From the NCBI GenBank assembly GCA_028679935.1, contig JAJRAL010000185.1, positions 1-5,550 on the forward strand: 5,550 bases of DNA, in the 5' to 3' direction. Source of the DNA: Methanomassiliicoccales archaeon (lineage in GTDB: Archaea; Thermoplasmatota; Thermoplasmata; Methanomassiliicoccales; UBA472). This document shows, piece after piece, positions 5,130-5,550 of this stretch. Numbering within the stretch: position 1 is the stretch's first letter; every line of letters starts with the position of its first letter. A model generated the notes under the pieces. That model did not search any database. It was given only the letters and a program-made list of their open reading frames with translations, and was not told where the DNA came from. A program made the position numbers and the translations under genes.

Positions 5130-5550
5130 CTAGGGGAATTCCTTGAAGGCCTCCCTCTTGGCCCCGCAGAACGGGCAGACATCAGGGGCATCGCCCTCGC
5201 CGGTGTAGCCACAGACGTCGCAGACGTGGACCTTGGACGGCTTCCAGTCCTTCCCCGAGTCGACCATCGACTTCGCCTCCATGAACATCTTCTGATGGAT
5301 CTTCTCGGTGTTCCAGGCGTAGTCGAAAGAGACGAAGGCGGACTTCTCGCCCTGCATCTTGGCCGTCTCTCGGTAGGTCGGGTACATCTCCTCGATCTCG
5401 AACGTCTCGCCGTCGACGCCGAACTGCAGGTTCTTCGATGTGTTGCCAATCCCGAACGGTGCCTCACCGAGAGCGTGCCCTGGAGCTATCGGCATCCTGC
5501 TCAGGTGGTTCGTCGCGTGGATCTGCTCGGCGAACGCGATTGCGCTGAAC
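5130..5550 (-). CDS. Rubrerythrin with C-terminal rubredoxin domain, 5' end outside window
   Basis: The frame is open to the right edge, giving about 139 visible residues; the start lies beyond 5550. The internal ATG at 5495 is not the start, because the upstream codons encode conserved rubrerythrin sequence (FAEQIHATNHL). Rubrerythrin reduces hydrogen peroxide in the cytoplasm of anaerobes at a non-heme diiron site, with electrons passed through rubredoxin-type iron. Visible diiron-site elements are EQIH (encoded at about 5528-5517), the GETFEIEEMYP segment, and EKIH further on. The rubredoxin domain at the end has CDVCG and CPFCG (four cysteines, encoded at about 5222-5166) and probably binds one Fe. 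The first helix with its glutamate ligand falls outside the window. It converges on the ABC permease with no spacer and is likely a separate transcription unit. Rubrerythrin alone does not indicate taxonomy but fits an anaerobic or microaerophilic host. Confidence 0.93.
   Translation of the reverse strand, partial: FSAIAFAEQIHATNHLSRMPIAPGHALGEAPFGIGNTSKNLQFGVDGETFEIEEMYPTYRETAKMQGEKSAFVSFDYAWNTEKIHQKMFMEAKSMVDSGKDWKPSKVHVCDVCGYTGEGDAPDVCPFCGAKREAFKEFP

Noticed and set aside
5130..5495. Complete 121-aa gene starting at ATG 5495
   Set aside because: Codons upstream of this ATG continue conserved rubrerythrin sequence including an EQIH diiron motif, so the gene is longer and truncated by the window edge.
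1..5550. CRISPR arrays, tRNA/rRNA genes, insertion sequences or integration sites
   Set aside because: No regularly spaced repeats, tRNA-like cloverleaf, transposase motif or terminal inverted repeats were recognised; almost all bases are coding.

Overview
The window is gene-dense, GC-rich DNA and most likely comes from an anaerobic archaeon. Three things point that way: TATA-like boxes lie 26-29 nt upstream of two start codons (a leaderless-promoter geometry), AGG/AGA are heavily used for arginine, and the gene content is anaerobic-type (a double [4Fe-4S] protein, an ArsA-type ATPase, a rubrerythrin). A Thermoplasmatota / methylotrophic-methanogen relative would fit, but that placement is inference; no rRNA or single-copy marker is present.

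Layout. Positions 1-3427 hold four minus-strand genes, read right to left: an ArsA-family ATPase (3427-2510); a 110-aa thioredoxin-fold protein with a vicinal Cys-Cys pair, ArsD-like (2517-2185, overlapping ArsA by 8 nt); a 267-aa double-[4Fe-4S] protein related to epoxyqueuosine reductase/reductive dehalogenase (2090-1287); and, 10 nt further, a hydantoinase/oxoprolinase-A-type ASKHA ATPase that runs off the left edge (1276-1). A 101-bp divergent intergenic region (3428-3528) separates these from a plus-strand ABC export pair: the ATPase (3529-4476) and its membrane partner (4473-5129, GTG start, 4-nt overlap). A rubrerythrin with a C-terminal rubredoxin domain (5550-5130, minus) enters from the right edge. 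Its stop codon directly abuts the permease stop codon.

How the genes may work together. The ArsA/CC-protein pair is translationally coupled and recalls the ArsD-ArsA metallochaperone/ATPase pair, yet no arsenite pump or ArsR-type regulator is visible. Downstream lie a corrinoid/Fe-S reductase-like protein and an ASKHA ATPase. Two nucleotide-driven proteins, a dithiol carrier and a low-potential Fe-S protein could form an ATP-dependent system for redox activation, or for cofactor or metal delivery, for example serving a corrinoid methyltransferase. This is a hypothesis from gene order and domain content only. The ABC exporter and rubrerythrin appear to be separate transcription units; the rubrerythrin suggests peroxide defence in an anaerobe.
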